From Dyadobacter subterraneus (GTDB lineage Bacteria; Bacteroidota; Bacteroidia; Cytophagales; Spirosomataceae), in NCBI RefSeq assembly GCF_015221875.1, contig NZ_JACYGY010000001.1, positions 2,516,001 to 2,580,000 on the forward strand: DNA of 64,000 bases. The letters run 5' to 3'. The position numbers and the translations under genes are program-made. Numbering within the stretch: position 1 is the stretch's first letter; each line of letters opens with the position of its first letter. The notes below the pieces were generated by a model. That model was given only the letters and a program-made list of their open reading frames with translations, was not told where the DNA came from and made no database searches. This document shows positions 18,055 to 26,937 of the stretch, in pieces.

Positions 18055-19335
18055 CTATTCCTGATCCGCTTTTTTCAGTAATTTGTTTAATCTGACAATA
18101 CTTTGAACCATCGAGCGAACTGAATGATAATTAACTTTCCACGAGTGACTCATATGTTTCCAGATTGGCTCTCCCTGGCGGGTAAGCAAAGGAAGCCACT
18201 CGCCGACTTCATGATTGATCATTTTATCAAAAACAAAACGATGTGTCGCGTCGTAAGCTTTCAGGTATTTTTCGTCACCATAAATCCGGTAAGCATCCAG
18301 CATACCGATTAACACTTCTGCCTGTTGCCAGAATTCTTTTTCACGGTCGTAAACTTCTCCTGCATGAGAGCCTTCCACATATACGCCGCCGAATTCCCAG
18401 TCTATACCATAGGCAATCGCATGATCAAAAGATTTCAATAATTGAGTTTGATAATCGTCGTAAGGGATACCGGCAATATCCAGCGCATGCATCAACAGCC
18501 AGGCAAATTCAACATTATGGCCATAACTTGTATTGTCTTCCGCCGAACTTTTTAGCCCATCTTCCGAAAATCTGTCCCAGCCCCAGATAATGTCAAATTT
18601 AATTTGCGGTGCCACAGACCAGTCTGCCCAGAATTGCGGAATACCCGTGCCGTAAACCGGATGCATGATTTTGGTGATCAGCAGCTGAATAATTTCAACT
18701 AGCTTTCTGCGATGAACCTCTTTTCCGCTTGCCTCATATAAAGTGGTGAAAGCCTCCATTAAATGCATATGCGCATCCAGCGTTTTTCTATCACCGCCGG
18801 CAGCACCAGGGCCTTTTAATTCCCATGTGCGGGTAAACATTTCAAAATATCCACCATAAAAAGTATCCGCACCATGGATTTGAAGCAGGTCAAAAACTTT
18901 TTCAGCATATTCCAAACCTCTGGCATCACCCGTTGCCAATGTATATTCACTTAAACTGTAAATCGCGAAGCTAAGTCCGTAAACGATTTTTTCATCGATT
19001 TTGACATTTCCTTTCCTGTCCATAAGCCAGTAGAAACCGCCGTATTCGTTGTCCCACATTTTGTCAATTAAAAAATCAACACCATGTTTTGCAATGGCTG
19101 CATATCTGCCTTCACCGTAACCTGCCCGGTGTGCAGATGAAAATGTAAATACTGTCCTGGTCTGGGCAATTAAAGATTTTTCGTCTTCGCCCGAATCTTT
19201 TCCTTCAAAATCAAAATGGGTAATGAAACCGCCGTTTTCTTTATCAACACACCGGGTTTCCCAAAAAGGAAGTAATTCAGTGGTAAGATGTTGAGTCGCT
19301 TCGTCGCGGTACTGTTTAAGCTGTTCTACATTCAT
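18055..19335 (-). CDS. AGE-family epimerase (cellobiose 2-epimerase-like)
   Basis: 426 residues, all-alpha (alpha/alpha)6 barrel type. Family features: LPFWETRCVDKENGGFITHFD, TRTVFTFSSAHR, GGFYWLMDRKG, GHNVEFAWLLMHALD, EFWQQAEVLIGMLDAY and SHSWKVNYHSVRSM, which place conserved His and Arg/Glu residues at the active site. Members interconvert N-acylglucosamine/N-acylmannosamine, or cellobiose/4-O-glucosyl-mannose, or mannose/glucose. The sequence style is closer to cellobiose 2-epimerases, but the substrate is inference. It follows the Gfo/Idh/MocA gene after 39 bases, probably as an operon. Confidence 0.88.
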   Translation of the reverse strand: MNVEQLKQYRDEATQHLTTELLPFWETRCVDKENGGFITHFDFEGKDSGEDEKSLIAQTRTVFTFSSAHRAGYGEGRYAAIAKHGVDFLIDKMWDNEYGGFYWLMDRKGNVKIDEKIVYGLSFAIYSLSEYTLATGDARGLEYAEKVFDLLQIHGADTFYGGYFEMFTRTWELKGPGAAGGDRKTLDAHMHLMEAFTTLYEASGKEVHRRKLVEIIQLLITKIMHPVYGTGIPQFWADWSVAPQIKFDIIWGWDRFSEDGLKSSAEDNTSYGHNVEFAWLLMHALDIAGIPYDDYQTQLLKSFDHAIAYGIDWEFGGVYVEGSHAGEVYDREKEFWQQAEVLIGMLDAYRIYGDEKYLKAYDATHRFVFDKMINHEVGEWLPLLTRQGEPIWKHMSHSWKVNYHSVRSMVQSIVRLNKLLKKADQE

Positions 19336-19374
19336 GTGCGGTTAAATGATTTCAGGTTTTATGTTTAAATAATG

Positions 19375-20475
19375 TTATCCAATTTTTACGCTTTTGCCTG
19401 TTTGTGCTGCCTGGTATATTGCCTGAACGATACGGATATCTCGCATACCTTCTTCTCCCGGAACCAGCACAGGCTTGCTTTGCATGATGGCCAGCGCATC
19501 TTCATCCATTTGTTTAGCTTGCTGATTATCAACCGGGAAATTAATTTCACCAAGCGTACTATACCCTTTATTTCCTGTGTATGCTGAAAACGAATCCATA
19601 TACAGCGTTCCTTTGTCGTAATTCACTTTCAGGAAATTTGTACTGATGCCGTGGCTACCCGTACAATTTGCTACTGTACCGCCGGGAAATTGTAACTGGA
19701 AATGTGTAATTTCATCTGCATCCTTAAATATTTCCGGACGGTTTATTACAATTTCTGCCGTCACGGATATCGGTTCCGCACCTGCTGCCAGGCGGGCTCC
19801 TTGCAACGCATAAACCCCCATATCATACATCGCGCCGCCGCCCATGGATTTTTTCACTTTCCAGTTGTCGGCACGACTTTCCTTATAACCGGCCGCACAT
19901 GAAATCAGCTGCACATTTCCGAGTGCTTTTTCCTTTGCAATGCGCATATATTCCTGCGTGTTCGGATCATGCTGGCAGCGATAACCAATGGACAAACTGC
20001 GTTTGTTATCCTTACAAACTTTGATCATTTCCTCGCATTCCTGCACATTCAGTGCCATCGGTTTTTCACAGAAAACGTGTTTTCCAGCCTTTGCTGCGCG
20101 GATTACAAATTCCTTATGCATTGATGGCGGAAGTACTATGTATACTACGTCAATATCCGGGTTATTGGCTATCGAATCGAAGTTTTTATAATTATAAATA
20201 TTTTTATCTGGAATATTGTACTTTTTTTTCCAGGTTTCAGCCTTGTCGGGCGTACCCGTTACGATGCCGGCGAGGTAGCAATTTTTGGTTTTTTGAAGTG
20301 CGGGAGCAAGCAAATCGGTGCTGTAATAACCCAGTCCGACTAATGCTATGCCCAGGCGTTCTTTTGGTTTTCCCAAAGCAATACTGAAAGGTGAAAAAAT
20401 GGACGCGGTGATAATACCAGCGCCGGCAGCAAGAAAGTTGCGGCGTGAAAAGGGAGTGATAATTTTCGTATCCAT
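19375..20475 (-). CDS. Tat-exported Gfo/Idh/MocA-family oxidoreductase
   Basis: 366 residues. The N-terminus has a twin-arginine signal (SRRNFLAAGAGIITASIF), so the protein is exported folded with bound cofactor. The Rossmann domain starts GIALVGLGYYSTDLLAPAL, and HVFCEKPMALN with the conserved Lys of this family follows. Relatives include glucose-fructose oxidoreductase of the periplasm. The substrate is probably a sugar. It is upstream of, and likely co-transcribed with, the AGE-family epimerase. Confidence 0.9.
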   Translation of the reverse strand: MDTKIITPFSRRNFLAAGAGIITASIFSPFSIALGKPKERLGIALVGLGYYSTDLLAPALQKTKNCYLAGIVTGTPDKAETWKKKYNIPDKNIYNYKNFDSIANNPDIDVVYIVLPPSMHKEFVIRAAKAGKHVFCEKPMALNVQECEEMIKVCKDNKRSLSIGYRCQHDPNTQEYMRIAKEKALGNVQLISCAAGYKESRADNWKVKKSMGGGAMYDMGVYALQGARLAAGAEPISVTAEIVINRPEIFKDADEITHFQLQFPGGTVANCTGSHGISTNFLKVNYDKGTLYMDSFSAYTGNKGYSTLGEINFPVDNQQAKQMDEDALAIMQSKPVLVPGEEGMRDIRIVQAIYQAAQTGKSVKIG

Positions 20476-20683
20476 GTTTAAGTTTTTTCTATTTAAGTCA
20501 ATGTTTGGTAATAACTACTATAATTTTGGGAGTAACTGGCAGGCTCAATTTCCTTTATAATGATTAGAAAATATTTGAATTGGTGAGCTGCTAATTAACT
20601 GGAAAATTCAAAATCAGTCACATCTTATTTGCATTTGCTCGATGTTACTTCGTAATTCGCAGATTATATAAATTTAGCATACC

Positions 20684-22393
20684 ATGAGCAACGCCGAAAT
20701 TGTTGAGATACTAGAACTGACTGCCAAATTACTTGAACTGCACGGAGCTGATCCTTTCAAGGTGAAAAGTTACGGCGTGGCCGGTTTCTATCTGGATAAA
20801 TATAAGGATGGCGAAATAGCAGCCCTTTCACTTGAAGAATTAACAAAACTGCAAGGAATTGGAAAAAGTACGGCGGCGAAAATTATCGAAATAGTTCAGC
20901 GTGGTACTTTTAAAGAGTTGGAAGAACTGCTCGAAAATACGCCAATTGGTGTACTTGAAATGTTCAGTATCAAGGGAATTGGTGCTAAAAAAATTGCTGT
21001 TCTTTGGCGGGAGCTTGGTATTGACAATTTACATGAACTTGAACTGGCCTGCCAGAGTGGTAAAATTGCCAAAGTAAAAGGTTTTGGAGGAAGTACAGAA
21101 CAAAAGATACTTGAATCACTGGCATTTCTGAAAGATCAGGCAGGAAAGCTGCGGATGGATAAAGCCGAGTCGGTTGCCCAGTTTCTTTCAGAAGAATTGA
21201 AAAAAAGTTTTGACCAGGTTGAAATCGCGGGTGACGTCAGGCGTAAAGCTGAAATTGTTGAAACCATTCGTATCCTGGTTGGCACAGAATCGCCTTTGCT
21301 GGTACATCAGGCTCTGAATGCTTTCGAATTTTTAATCCCTAATGAAAAAATTTCTTCTCCTTTTATATGGCGCGGAAAGGTGCAGGATATTGCGGTTGAT
21401 ATAGAAGTATTGGCTGTGAAGCCTGAAAATCTTGTCAATGAGCTTTTTCTTGAAACTGCTTCTGCTGAACATTTAAATAAAGTTACAGTCTCGGGGACTT
21501 CGTTGTGGAGACAAACGAAATATGAGCTTTTTGATAGCGAGGAAGCGATTTATGAAAAAGCAGGTTTGCCTTTTATCGTCCCGGAAATGCGGGAGGGTGC
21601 AGATGAATTTATCTGGGCCGAAACGCATACTTCTGATCAGCTGATAACCTGGGATGATTTAAAAGGAATTTTGCATAACCACAGCACCTATTCGGACGGA
21701 CAGCATACGCTGGAACAAATGGCTTTATTTTGTCAGGAACTGGGTTTTGAATATTTAGGAATTGCAGATCATTCACAAACTGCATCTTATGCAAGCGGAT
21801 TAAAACCGGACGATGTTTTTCGTCAGCATGAGGAAATTGCCCAACTAAACGAACGTTTCGCGTTGTCGGGAAGTGATAAACCTTTCAAAATTTTAAAGGG
21901 AATTGAGTCTGATATTCTGGGTGACGGTTCTCTGGATTATTCTGATGAGATTTTGTCAAGCTTTGACTACGTGGTGGCTTCTGTGCATAGTAATCTGACG
22001 ATGACTTTGGAAAAAGCAACAGCACGTTTGTTGAAGGCAATACAAAATCCTTACACAACGATTCTGGGGCACCCGACAGGGAGATTATTATTATCCAGAG
22101 AAGGTTATCCGATTGATCATAAAGTGATTATAGATGCTTGCGCCGAGCATAAAGTAGTTATTGAAATAAACGCATCGCCATGGCGACTTGACCTTGATTG
22201 GCGTTGGATTGCTTATTGTATGGAAAAAGGTGTTTTGTTAAGTATCAATCCGGACGCGCACAAGAAGGAAGGCTATTATGACATGCACTATGGAGTAGCC
22301 GTGGCCAGAAAGGGCGGACTGACGAAGGAGATGACTTTCAACGCATTTTCTTTGACTGAAATTGAAGAATATTTAAAAATGAGAAAAGGGTAA
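20684..22393 (+). CDS. polX: PolX-family protein: degenerate polymerase domain, intact PHP exonuclease domain
   Basis: 569 residues. Order: helix-hairpin-helix/8-kDa region (1-150, with LQGIGKSTAAKI and IKGIGAKKI), polymerase X palm (about 160-310), PHP domain (about 325-565). The PHP metal motifs look complete: LHNHSTYSDG, GIADHS, KGIESDIL, SVHSN, GHPTGR, EINAS and NPDAH. In the palm the GS-RR helix is GDVRR (183-187), but the usual catalytic DxD nine to eleven residues later is T194-I-R196; only the third acidic position (VDIEVL) survives. PolX of Bacillus gap-fills in base-excision repair and its PHP domain is a 3'-5' exonuclease. Here nuclease or phosphodiesterase activity is expected without polymerisation. 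Confidence 0.88.
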   Translation: MSNAEIVEILELTAKLLELHGADPFKVKSYGVAGFYLDKYKDGEIAALSLEELTKLQGIGKSTAAKIIEIVQRGTFKELEELLENTPIGVLEMFSIKGIGAKKIAVLWRELGIDNLHELELACQSGKIAKVKGFGGSTEQKILESLAFLKDQAGKLRMDKAESVAQFLSEELKKSFDQVEIAGDVRRKAEIVETIRILVGTESPLLVHQALNAFEFLIPNEKISSPFIWRGKVQDIAVDIEVLAVKPENLVNELFLETASAEHLNKVTVSGTSLWRQTKYELFDSEEAIYEKAGLPFIVPEMREGADEFIWAETHTSDQLITWDDLKGILHNHSTYSDGQHTLEQMALFCQELGFEYLGIADHSQTASYASGLKPDDVFRQHEEIAQLNERFALSGSDKPFKILKGIESDILGDGSLDYSDEILSSFDYVVASVHSNLTMTLEKATARLLKAIQNPYTTILGHPTGRLLLSREGYPIDHKVIIDACAEHKVVIEINASPWRLDLDWRWIAYCMEKGVLLSINPDAHKKEGYYDMHYGVAVARKGGLTKEMTFNAFSLTEIEEYLKMRKG

Positions 22394-22423
22394 TATTACT
22401 CATCGTAACCGTAAACTTAAAAA

Positions 22424-22924
22424 ATGAAAAAAGTTGTACTCAGCGTTATTCTAAGTCTTTCTTTGTTTTCCTGTAATCAAAATGATCCCACGGATCCGGT
22501 CAGAGAGCCCGAAAAAATCAAATTTTCCGGTATTTTGCTCAGGGATGAAAGAGGGCTTCCGTTAAGTCCCGTAGATCCGGACGACTGGAATATTAAAGAT
22601 ACCTGGGTGGAGCAGGAAATGAGTCTTTTTAAAAGTAATCTTAAAACGGATTGTCCGGCAACGGATTATGAAATTATAGCTTACCCCAATCCAACAAAAG
22701 GAACGTCTGCAATTCATGTTTACAAGCCTGATTCCGTAAGGTTAGCAATTCGGATTGTTGACAAAAATTTCAAGACGCTTTATGCAAAGGATTCTTTATA
22801 TACAAAGATCAATCTGATCGATTATTCACAATTTGGAATAACTGATACCGTTCGCGTTTATTACAAATTTATAAACGGTGGCTGCGAATTCCGTGGACAC
22901 GGAGATGTTGTAATCCAGAAGTAG
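22424..22924 (+). CDS. Putative lipoprotein with sorting-domain-like C-terminal part
   Basis: 166 residues, lipoprotein signal (LSLSLFSC, Cys at 17). The second half contains IIAYPNPTKGTSAIHV and a beta-rich continuation, resembling T9SS type A sorting domains, but it lacks the usual end and is combined with a lipobox. Function unknown. It starts 30 bases after the polX-like gene on the same strand. Confidence 0.7.
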   Translation: MKKVVLSVILSLSLFSCNQNDPTDPVREPEKIKFSGILLRDERGLPLSPVDPDDWNIKDTWVEQEMSLFKSNLKTDCPATDYEIIAYPNPTKGTSAIHVYKPDSVRLAIRIVDKNFKTLYAKDSLYTKINLIDYSQFGITDTVRVYYKFINGGCEFRGHGDVVIQK

Positions 22925-22964
22925 CTTTTAGCTTTTAGGAGTTAGTAAACGATGATTTCTATCG

Positions 22965-23195
22965 TCAGGCACGAATGAAATATTGTAATCTGATTGCCGA
23001 AAGCCGATTGCTGATAGCCGGATAAGATCCAAGACATCGAGCGTTCATATTTAGATATTTCCGGCTCAATGTCTTTGCGGCGGATCTTTAAGTATTTGGT
23101 ATCAGCTTAGCAATCGGCTTTGTACAGGGACCTCAGTTGATTTTCGGTGAAATCTGATATCCGGACCTGAAAGCCGATCGCCGCTGGCTGATCTC
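22965..23195. repeat. Degenerate intergenic inverted repeats (GCCGAT family)
   Basis: Several copies of an AGCCGATTGC / GCAATCGGCT / AGCCGATCGCCG motif occur in both orientations, e.g. AGCCGATTGCTGATA and its partner near 23101-23124. A related block lies at about 32828-32860 in the inositol operon. The elements look like decayed mobile palindromes; no gene is visible. Confidence 0.55.
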
Positions 23196-23213
23196 CAAAT
23201 TGTAAGAGAAGGG

Positions 23214-24662
23214 TTACTTATTAATTCTTAAAGTCGGTGTATTTTTAATCATCCGCTTATCCCGAACGACCAGATTATCTCGCAGGTTTTCACCGATAAA
23301 TGATTGTACCTTTGTTGTTGACGAGAGTCTTGTACTTGTTGGTGCAGGAATACCGATTACGTCGAGTGCTTTCCTCAGCAATGTTTCATTTTCATCACCA
23401 AAAGGCTGATAAGGAACTGTCGTATCTTCAACAGTATAAGTTGGCGTTATTCCGTTAACTGTTCCGTAATCCGACTGGTCGTTGGCATTAGCTGTTTGCC
23501 CAAGCATCACGTACAATCCCCATTTCCAGCGATTTTGGTCATCACTAAACAATGAACCGAACAGATTTTTTCCATAAGTATGTTCGCCAATCGTCACAAC
23601 ACTCATATATGGTTTCAGTCCATTAATTACGAGTTCACTCGCAGAAGCCGTTCCGTTGGAAGTCAGAACAAAAACACGGCTCAGATTTGATCCAATATTA
23701 TTTGCTTCGTCAAGGAAATTGTAATTCAGCGCATTAGCACCGTATTTATTTTGCCAATAGGTTATGTATTTATCGTTCCACTGCTCCTTGTAAAAAATCT
23801 TGGAACTTGAAGCATTTGTACCAATCAGCGAAGCCAGAGTTTCAGCGGAACTGATATATCCACCGGGGTTAAACCGAAGATCCAGAACCAGTTCATTAAC
23901 ACCTTTACTTTTAAAATCAGCAAATACCTGACGAAGTTCGTTGTCATAAACACTGGCACTGGCCGTTGTTCCGGGCACAAATTGTGTATAAACCAGATAA
24001 CCAATGGTTTTGTTATAGGCCGGCTTTGAAATCACCGTTGAAAATAATACCGGATCCTCGCTGACGGTAGCTTTGGTAACAGAAATTGTTTTAGTGTCGT
24101 CGGCCGTAATTGTAGTGCCTACAACTTTACCAAGTGTGAAAGTTTCGGTATCGTTGCTGGAAAAAAGTGATACATAGTTGGCGGCGGTAAGTTGGGTACC
24201 ATTTATTTTCATAATGATATCACCACGTTTCAAACCAGCCGTTTCCGCAGGACTTCCCTTTACAACATAGCTCAAAAATGCACCAAGATTTGTCTTTGTA
24301 TCATCGGTATATGACAAAGTATAACTGATCCCGAAAATTTTCCCGACACCATTAAATTCGTCTGTCAGTGCATCGATATCATCCGTGATCGTCGAAAACC
24401 GGTCCACCGTAGTGCGGTTATAAATCAGTTTTTCGAAAAAATCTGTTGGATTAATTGTTTCATCCAGGCTGCTTTCTGCCGGCATATTTTTATACCAGAA
24501 ATAGGCATCGTTCATGATACTGTAAACCCAGCTGTTTACAGCGCTATAACTAGTTGTGTCCGTTGTTGAAGTTGTAGGAGTTACGTCCTTATCCTTGCAG
24601 CTTGCCAGAAAAGCGGCAATTGCGATAAACCCAATTTGGCTGATCCTTTTAAAATTTAGCAT
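23214..24662 (-). CDS. S41-family (C-terminal processing) peptidase, lipoprotein
   Basis: 482 residues with a lipobox (AAFLASC, Cys at 22). A PDZ-like domain covers about 125-195 (GSPAETAGLKRGDIIMKINGTQL), followed by the S41 core (KGVNELVLDLRFNPGGYISSAETLASL). The Ser-Lys dyad is Ser340 (SNGTASASEL) and Lys365 (HTYGKNLFG), 25 residues apart as in Tsp. It is expected to be anchored in the periplasm or outer membrane and to cleave unfolded or tagged proteins. Monocistronic by context. Confidence 0.9.
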   Translation of the reverse strand: MLNFKRISQIGFIAIAAFLASCKDKDVTPTTSTTDTTSYSAVNSWVYSIMNDAYFWYKNMPAESSLDETINPTDFFEKLIYNRTTVDRFSTITDDIDALTDEFNGVGKIFGISYTLSYTDDTKTNLGAFLSYVVKGSPAETAGLKRGDIIMKINGTQLTAANYVSLFSSNDTETFTLGKVVGTTITADDTKTISVTKATVSEDPVLFSTVISKPAYNKTIGYLVYTQFVPGTTASASVYDNELRQVFADFKSKGVNELVLDLRFNPGGYISSAETLASLIGTNASSSKIFYKEQWNDKYITYWQNKYGANALNYNFLDEANNIGSNLSRVFVLTSNGTASASELVINGLKPYMSVVTIGEHTYGKNLFGSLFSDDQNRWKWGLYVMLGQTANANDQSDYGTVNGITPTYTVEDTTVPYQPFGDENETLLRKALDVIGIPAPTSTRLSSTTKVQSFIGENLRDNLVVRDKRMIKNTPTLRINK

Positions 24663-24953
24663 GTTTAGTCAGATTAAAATTGAGTAAATTCTTCGTACAT
24701 AAGTTGTGAGATTGATTTGGAAATTAAGATGTGCACAATTGATATTACGTAGGAATGAAAATAAGTGTGGCGTGATAAATTATTTATTTTTTGAAGTTTT
24801 AGGTATGTGTAGTTGGCCAACCCCTATTTTTATAAATTTTGTATTTAATGGTTACAAAAGTGATTATCAGACTATCTTCGCACTGATTTGTTATCGTTAC
24901 AAACGCAGAAAAAGTAAAAAAATCATAGAGCTCTCATTAAGAAAGAATTAAAA

Positions 24954-25841
24954 ATGAAAAGTATCAGTTTTAAAATAATCTTGATTGCAATCTGGGGCAT
25001 GACAAGTATCTCTGCACATGCTCAAACCAGCATTCCCTTCGAGATAGCACCAAGCGGACATATTACAATCAAGGCCATAGTGAACGGCATTGAAGGAAAT
25101 TTTATCCTGGACACCGGTGCCGGGTTAACGTTGTTGACCAAGAAATTTTCCAGCAAAATGGCTAATGTGCAAAAGCTTAACAGAGAGTATACTGCTTTCC
25201 GTGCAACAGGAGAAAAAATTACGGCGGATTTGTATACAACAGATCAAATTATGATTGGAGATTTCAAAGATCCTGGTCCGACGATGATGATCTTCGATGT
25301 GGAGTTGGGGCCATTTGATGGATTGATTTCCTTAATGTCTTTTAAAAATCAACCCTTCACAGTTGATTATGATCAGAAAAAATTAATTATTGAAACGCCG
25401 GGGAGTTTTAAAATAAGAAAAACGAAAGGGAATATTTTGCCTTTGCAAATCGAAAGTTCAAGAGATATCACACTTGACATTTTCACTTTTGTTCAGGTGA
25501 ATAAAAAATTGACATTGCAGTTTTTGGTGGACAGTGGGGCAGGAGCGAACGTTTTCCATATCAATGCCAAACATTTGCAGGAGCTTGGCGTAGATGTTTC
25601 TGATACCAGCAAGGTTATTAAAAGAACCCGTAAAAGTGAATTTAATAAGGATATAGAAACGTCAATTTACAGTACAAACGTTGCAGAAATAGCAGCAAAA
25701 GATTTTCCTCAAATTCATGTTAACGAACCAAAAGTTTTGTTTATTGAAGGATTGATTTATGATGGAACGTCTTCACTGAACTGGTTTGGAAAACAAATAA
25801 CGATTGATGTATCAGGGAAACAAATGATTGTTGGGAAGTGA
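24954..25841 (+). CDS. Secreted retropepsin-like aspartic protease with two active-site motifs
   Basis: 295 residues with a signal peptide ending near AHAQ (24). Two aspartic-protease motifs occur in one chain: ILDTGAGLTLL (Asp53) and LVDSGAGANVF (Asp193). This gives two retropepsin-like lobes that could form a complete pepsin-like active site in one chain. Each lobe has the usual following region (GDFKDPGPTMMIFD). Substrate unknown; a periplasmic location is inferred. Confidence 0.85.
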   Translation: MKSISFKIILIAIWGMTSISAHAQTSIPFEIAPSGHITIKAIVNGIEGNFILDTGAGLTLLTKKFSSKMANVQKLNREYTAFRATGEKITADLYTTDQIMIGDFKDPGPTMMIFDVELGPFDGLISLMSFKNQPFTVDYDQKKLIIETPGSFKIRKTKGNILPLQIESSRDITLDIFTFVQVNKKLTLQFLVDSGAGANVFHINAKHLQELGVDVSDTSKVIKRTRKSEFNKDIETSIYSTNVAEIAAKDFPQIHVNEPKVLFIEGLIYDGTSSLNWFGKQITIDVSGKQMIVGK

Positions 25842-25880
25842 AAACTGTGATATTGATAGTAAATATCATTGACAATAACG

Positions 25881-25923
25881 AAAAAATGGAGACCAGGTTT
25901 TCAAAACCGGACCTCCATTTTTT
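25881..25923. terminator. Bidirectional terminator at the end of the inositol operon
   Basis: AAAAAATGGAGACC...GGTTTT pairs with AAAACCGGACCTCCATTTTT with a few mismatches; A-run and T-run flank it. It lies between the aspartic protease gene and iolE, which converge. Confidence 0.8.
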
Positions 25924-25936
25924 ATTAAGGAAAGAC

Positions 25937-26839
25937 TCAGATATTCGTTAAGCCCTTAAAAAACTTTCGGGCAATAATTGCATATTCCAATGGATTTGCA
26001 ACCGCAGGATCCTGTTCCGCTTCCAGTACAATCCAGCCCTGATAATCACTTTCTTTTATAACGTCAAATAAGGAGGGGAAGTCAATACAACCTTCTTTGT
26101 CGCCGGGAACTGTGAAAACCCCTTGTTTTACAGCGGTCAGGAAACTTAATTTTTCGTCGTGAACGCGTTGCAAAACATTTGGGCGAATATCTTTTAAATG
26201 AATATGGGCCGTTCTTCCAATATATTTTTTCAAAGCTTCCACAGGATCTTCACCTGCAAAATAAAAGTGGCCGCAGTCATAATTCAAATAAACATTTTCC
26301 GGATCAGTTTCTGCCATCAAACGATCCGTTTCCGCGATGGTTTGGATGCAGGTTCCCATATGGTGATGAAAAGCCAGTTTCATTCCACGCGCACGGGCGA
26401 TCTTGCCTAATTCGTTTAAACCGGTGGTGAAAGATTTCCATTCTTCATCAGTGTTCAGCATTCCTTTTCCTTCAAAAACCGGTACCGTCATTTGTCCCTG
26501 ACAGCTGTTGCCAACTTCTCCGCCACCAATGACTTTCGCACCCATGGTTTCCAGGAAATCGAGAAGCTCGGTAAAATTTTTGATATTTTCCTCCAATGAC
26601 TTTGTAGTCAGTTCATAGCTGTTCCACTGATTACAAATCTGTAAGCCACGTAATTCAAGTGCTTTTTTCAGTACATCTGTGTCGCGAGGAAATTTATTTC
26701 CAACTTCACAGCCGGTAAATCCTGCCAAAGCCATCTCGCTGATACATTGCTCGAATGTATTTTCGCCGCCAAGTTCCGGCATATCGTCGTTGGTCCAGTT
26801 GATAGGAGCGACGCCAAGTTTTATATTTTCAAAATTCAT
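25937..26839 (-). CDS. iolE: Myo-inosose-2 dehydratase
   Basis: 300 residues, a TIM-barrel sugar-phosphate-isomerase-like enzyme. It opens with the IolE hallmark KLGVAPINWTNDDMPELGG and has metal-site segments VIGGGEVGNS, LAFHHHMGT, YLNYDCGHFYFAG and HIHLKDI, plus EAEQDP near the end. It dehydrates 2-keto-myo-inositol to 3D-(3,5/4)-trihydroxycyclohexane-1,2-dione, the second pathway step. It is the last gene of the operon, 98 bases after iolD, followed by a strong terminator. Confidence 0.95.
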   Translation of the reverse strand: MNFENIKLGVAPINWTNDDMPELGGENTFEQCISEMALAGFTGCEVGNKFPRDTDVLKKALELRGLQICNQWNSYELTTKSLEENIKNFTELLDFLETMGAKVIGGGEVGNSCQGQMTVPVFEGKGMLNTDEEWKSFTTGLNELGKIARARGMKLAFHHHMGTCIQTIAETDRLMAETDPENVYLNYDCGHFYFAGEDPVEALKKYIGRTAHIHLKDIRPNVLQRVHDEKLSFLTAVKQGVFTVPGDKEGCIDFPSLFDVIKESDYQGWIVLEAEQDPAVANPLEYAIIARKFFKGLTNI

Positions 26840-26937
26840 CTTAGTCAGATTTGGGAATTAATTCATTCAATGCGATTAGTGAAAATTCGTGTATTCGTGG
26901 CTGGCAAATCAGATCAGTGAGCCTGATTATTTAGTCA

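Noticed and set aside
24706..24951. 81-codon open frame upstream of the aspartic protease gene
   Set aside because: Low-complexity, unlike any family, and occupying the probable promoter region.
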